In this document: positions 6,059 through 6,396 of the stretch, piece after piece
Layout: each line of letters opens with the position of its first letter
Position numbering within the stretch: position 1 is the first letter of the stretch
NCBI GenBank assembly: GCA_002332715.1
Contig: DDBE01000148.1
Location: forward strand, 6,972-13,367
Source: Flavobacteriales bacterium UBA2040
Lineage (GTDB): Bacteria > Bacteroidota > Bacteroidia > Flavobacteriales_D > Crocinitomicaceae
Direction of reading: 5' to 3'
DNA: 6,396 nucleotides
Notes under the pieces: model-generated
Database searches by the model: none
Told to the model about the DNA's origin: nothing
The model's input: the letters and a program-made list of their open reading frames with translations, nothing else
Position numbers and translations under genes: made by a program

Positions 6059-6396
6059 ATGTCTCGTAAAAAGAAAGACAAATCAAAAAAACACAAATCA
6101 AGCCTTCAAAATCTTATTCGTCGCTTTTTTGAAAAGAACTCAACTGGAGTTTTTACACATCAACAAATATGCGCTGCTCTTGAAATAAAAGAAAATGCGC
6201 TGAGAAAACTAACTTACAATATCCTCCAAGATTACAGTAAAGATAATTACTTGAAGGCTGTTTCTCATGGTCAATATAAACTAAATAATTCCGATGGAAA
6301 TTTCGTCGTTGGATATCTTGACACAACTATGCGTGGTGCTGGATTTGTAAGTGTTGACGAAAATGAAAGCGATGTTTTCATAGCTCCACACAACAT
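6059..6396 (+). CDS. rnr: Ribonuclease R, N-terminal part (runs off window edge)
   Basis: The first 112 residues of a protein that continues past the window. It begins with a very basic stretch (MSRKKKDKSKKHK), then a winged-helix-like region (about 15-75) like the HTH segment at the front of RNase R. From about residue 82 a cold-shock/OB-type domain starts, with the family pattern GYLDTTMRGAGFV followed by DVFIAPHN. RNase R is a processive 3'-5' exoribonuclease that degrades structured RNA and takes part in RNA quality control, often under cold or starvation stress. The RNB catalytic domain and S1 domain are expected downstream but are not visible, so activity cannot be judged. The ATG at 6059 is preceded by AT-rich DNA without a Shine-Dalgarno sequence. 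The alternative would be another RNB-family exonuclease (RNase II type); the basic head and HTH region favour RNase R. Confidence 0.85.
   Translation, partial: MSRKKKDKSKKHKSSLQNLIRRFFEKNSTGVFTHQQICAALEIKENALRKLTYNILQDYSKDNYLKAVSHGQYKLNNSDGNFVVGYLDTTMRGAGFVSVDENESDVFIAPHN

Overview
The window looks like chromosomal DNA from a low-GC member of the Bacteroidota, probably Flavobacteriales-like. The evidence is the AT-rich intergenic DNA, the lack of clear Shine-Dalgarno sequences, several TAnnTTTG-type -7 promoter elements, and a periplasmic sensor built of Reg_prop repeats plus a Y_Y_Y domain, which is typical of that phylum. The genus cannot be fixed from sequence alone.

Layout from left to right: (1) 1-475, minus strand, the N-terminal 158 residues of a GH3-family acyl-adenylating enzyme, cut by the window edge. 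(2) 476-607, a divergent promoter region. (3) 608-1420, plus strand, a tandem-domain universal stress protein. (4) 1421-1470, a short convergent gap without a convincing terminator. (5) 1471-5370, minus strand, a 1299-residue receptor-type class III nucleotide cyclase. It has a signal peptide, 14 Reg_prop blades, a Y_Y_Y domain, one membrane helix, a coiled coil, a cyclase domain and a C-terminal HD domain. (6) 5429-5953, minus strand, a ferritin with a complete ferroxidase centre. (7) 5954-6058, a second divergent promoter region. (8) 6059-6396, plus strand, the start of RNase R.

The most interesting object is the large receptor. Its outside half is that of a hybrid two-component sensor, but its inside half carries a predicted adenylate cyclase joined to an HD domain with phosphodiesterase-like motifs, instead of a histidine kinase and regulator. 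One chain could therefore both make and break a cyclic nucleotide. The cyclase keeps both metal aspartates and the adenine-selecting Lys/Asp pair, but the usual transition-state arginine is glutamine. The neighbours (ferritin, universal stress protein, RNase R) are stress or housekeeping functions. A link between them and the receptor is only an inference from proximity. No RNA genes, insertion sequences, CRISPR arrays or origins were seen, and no stretch longer than about 130 bases lacks a gene.
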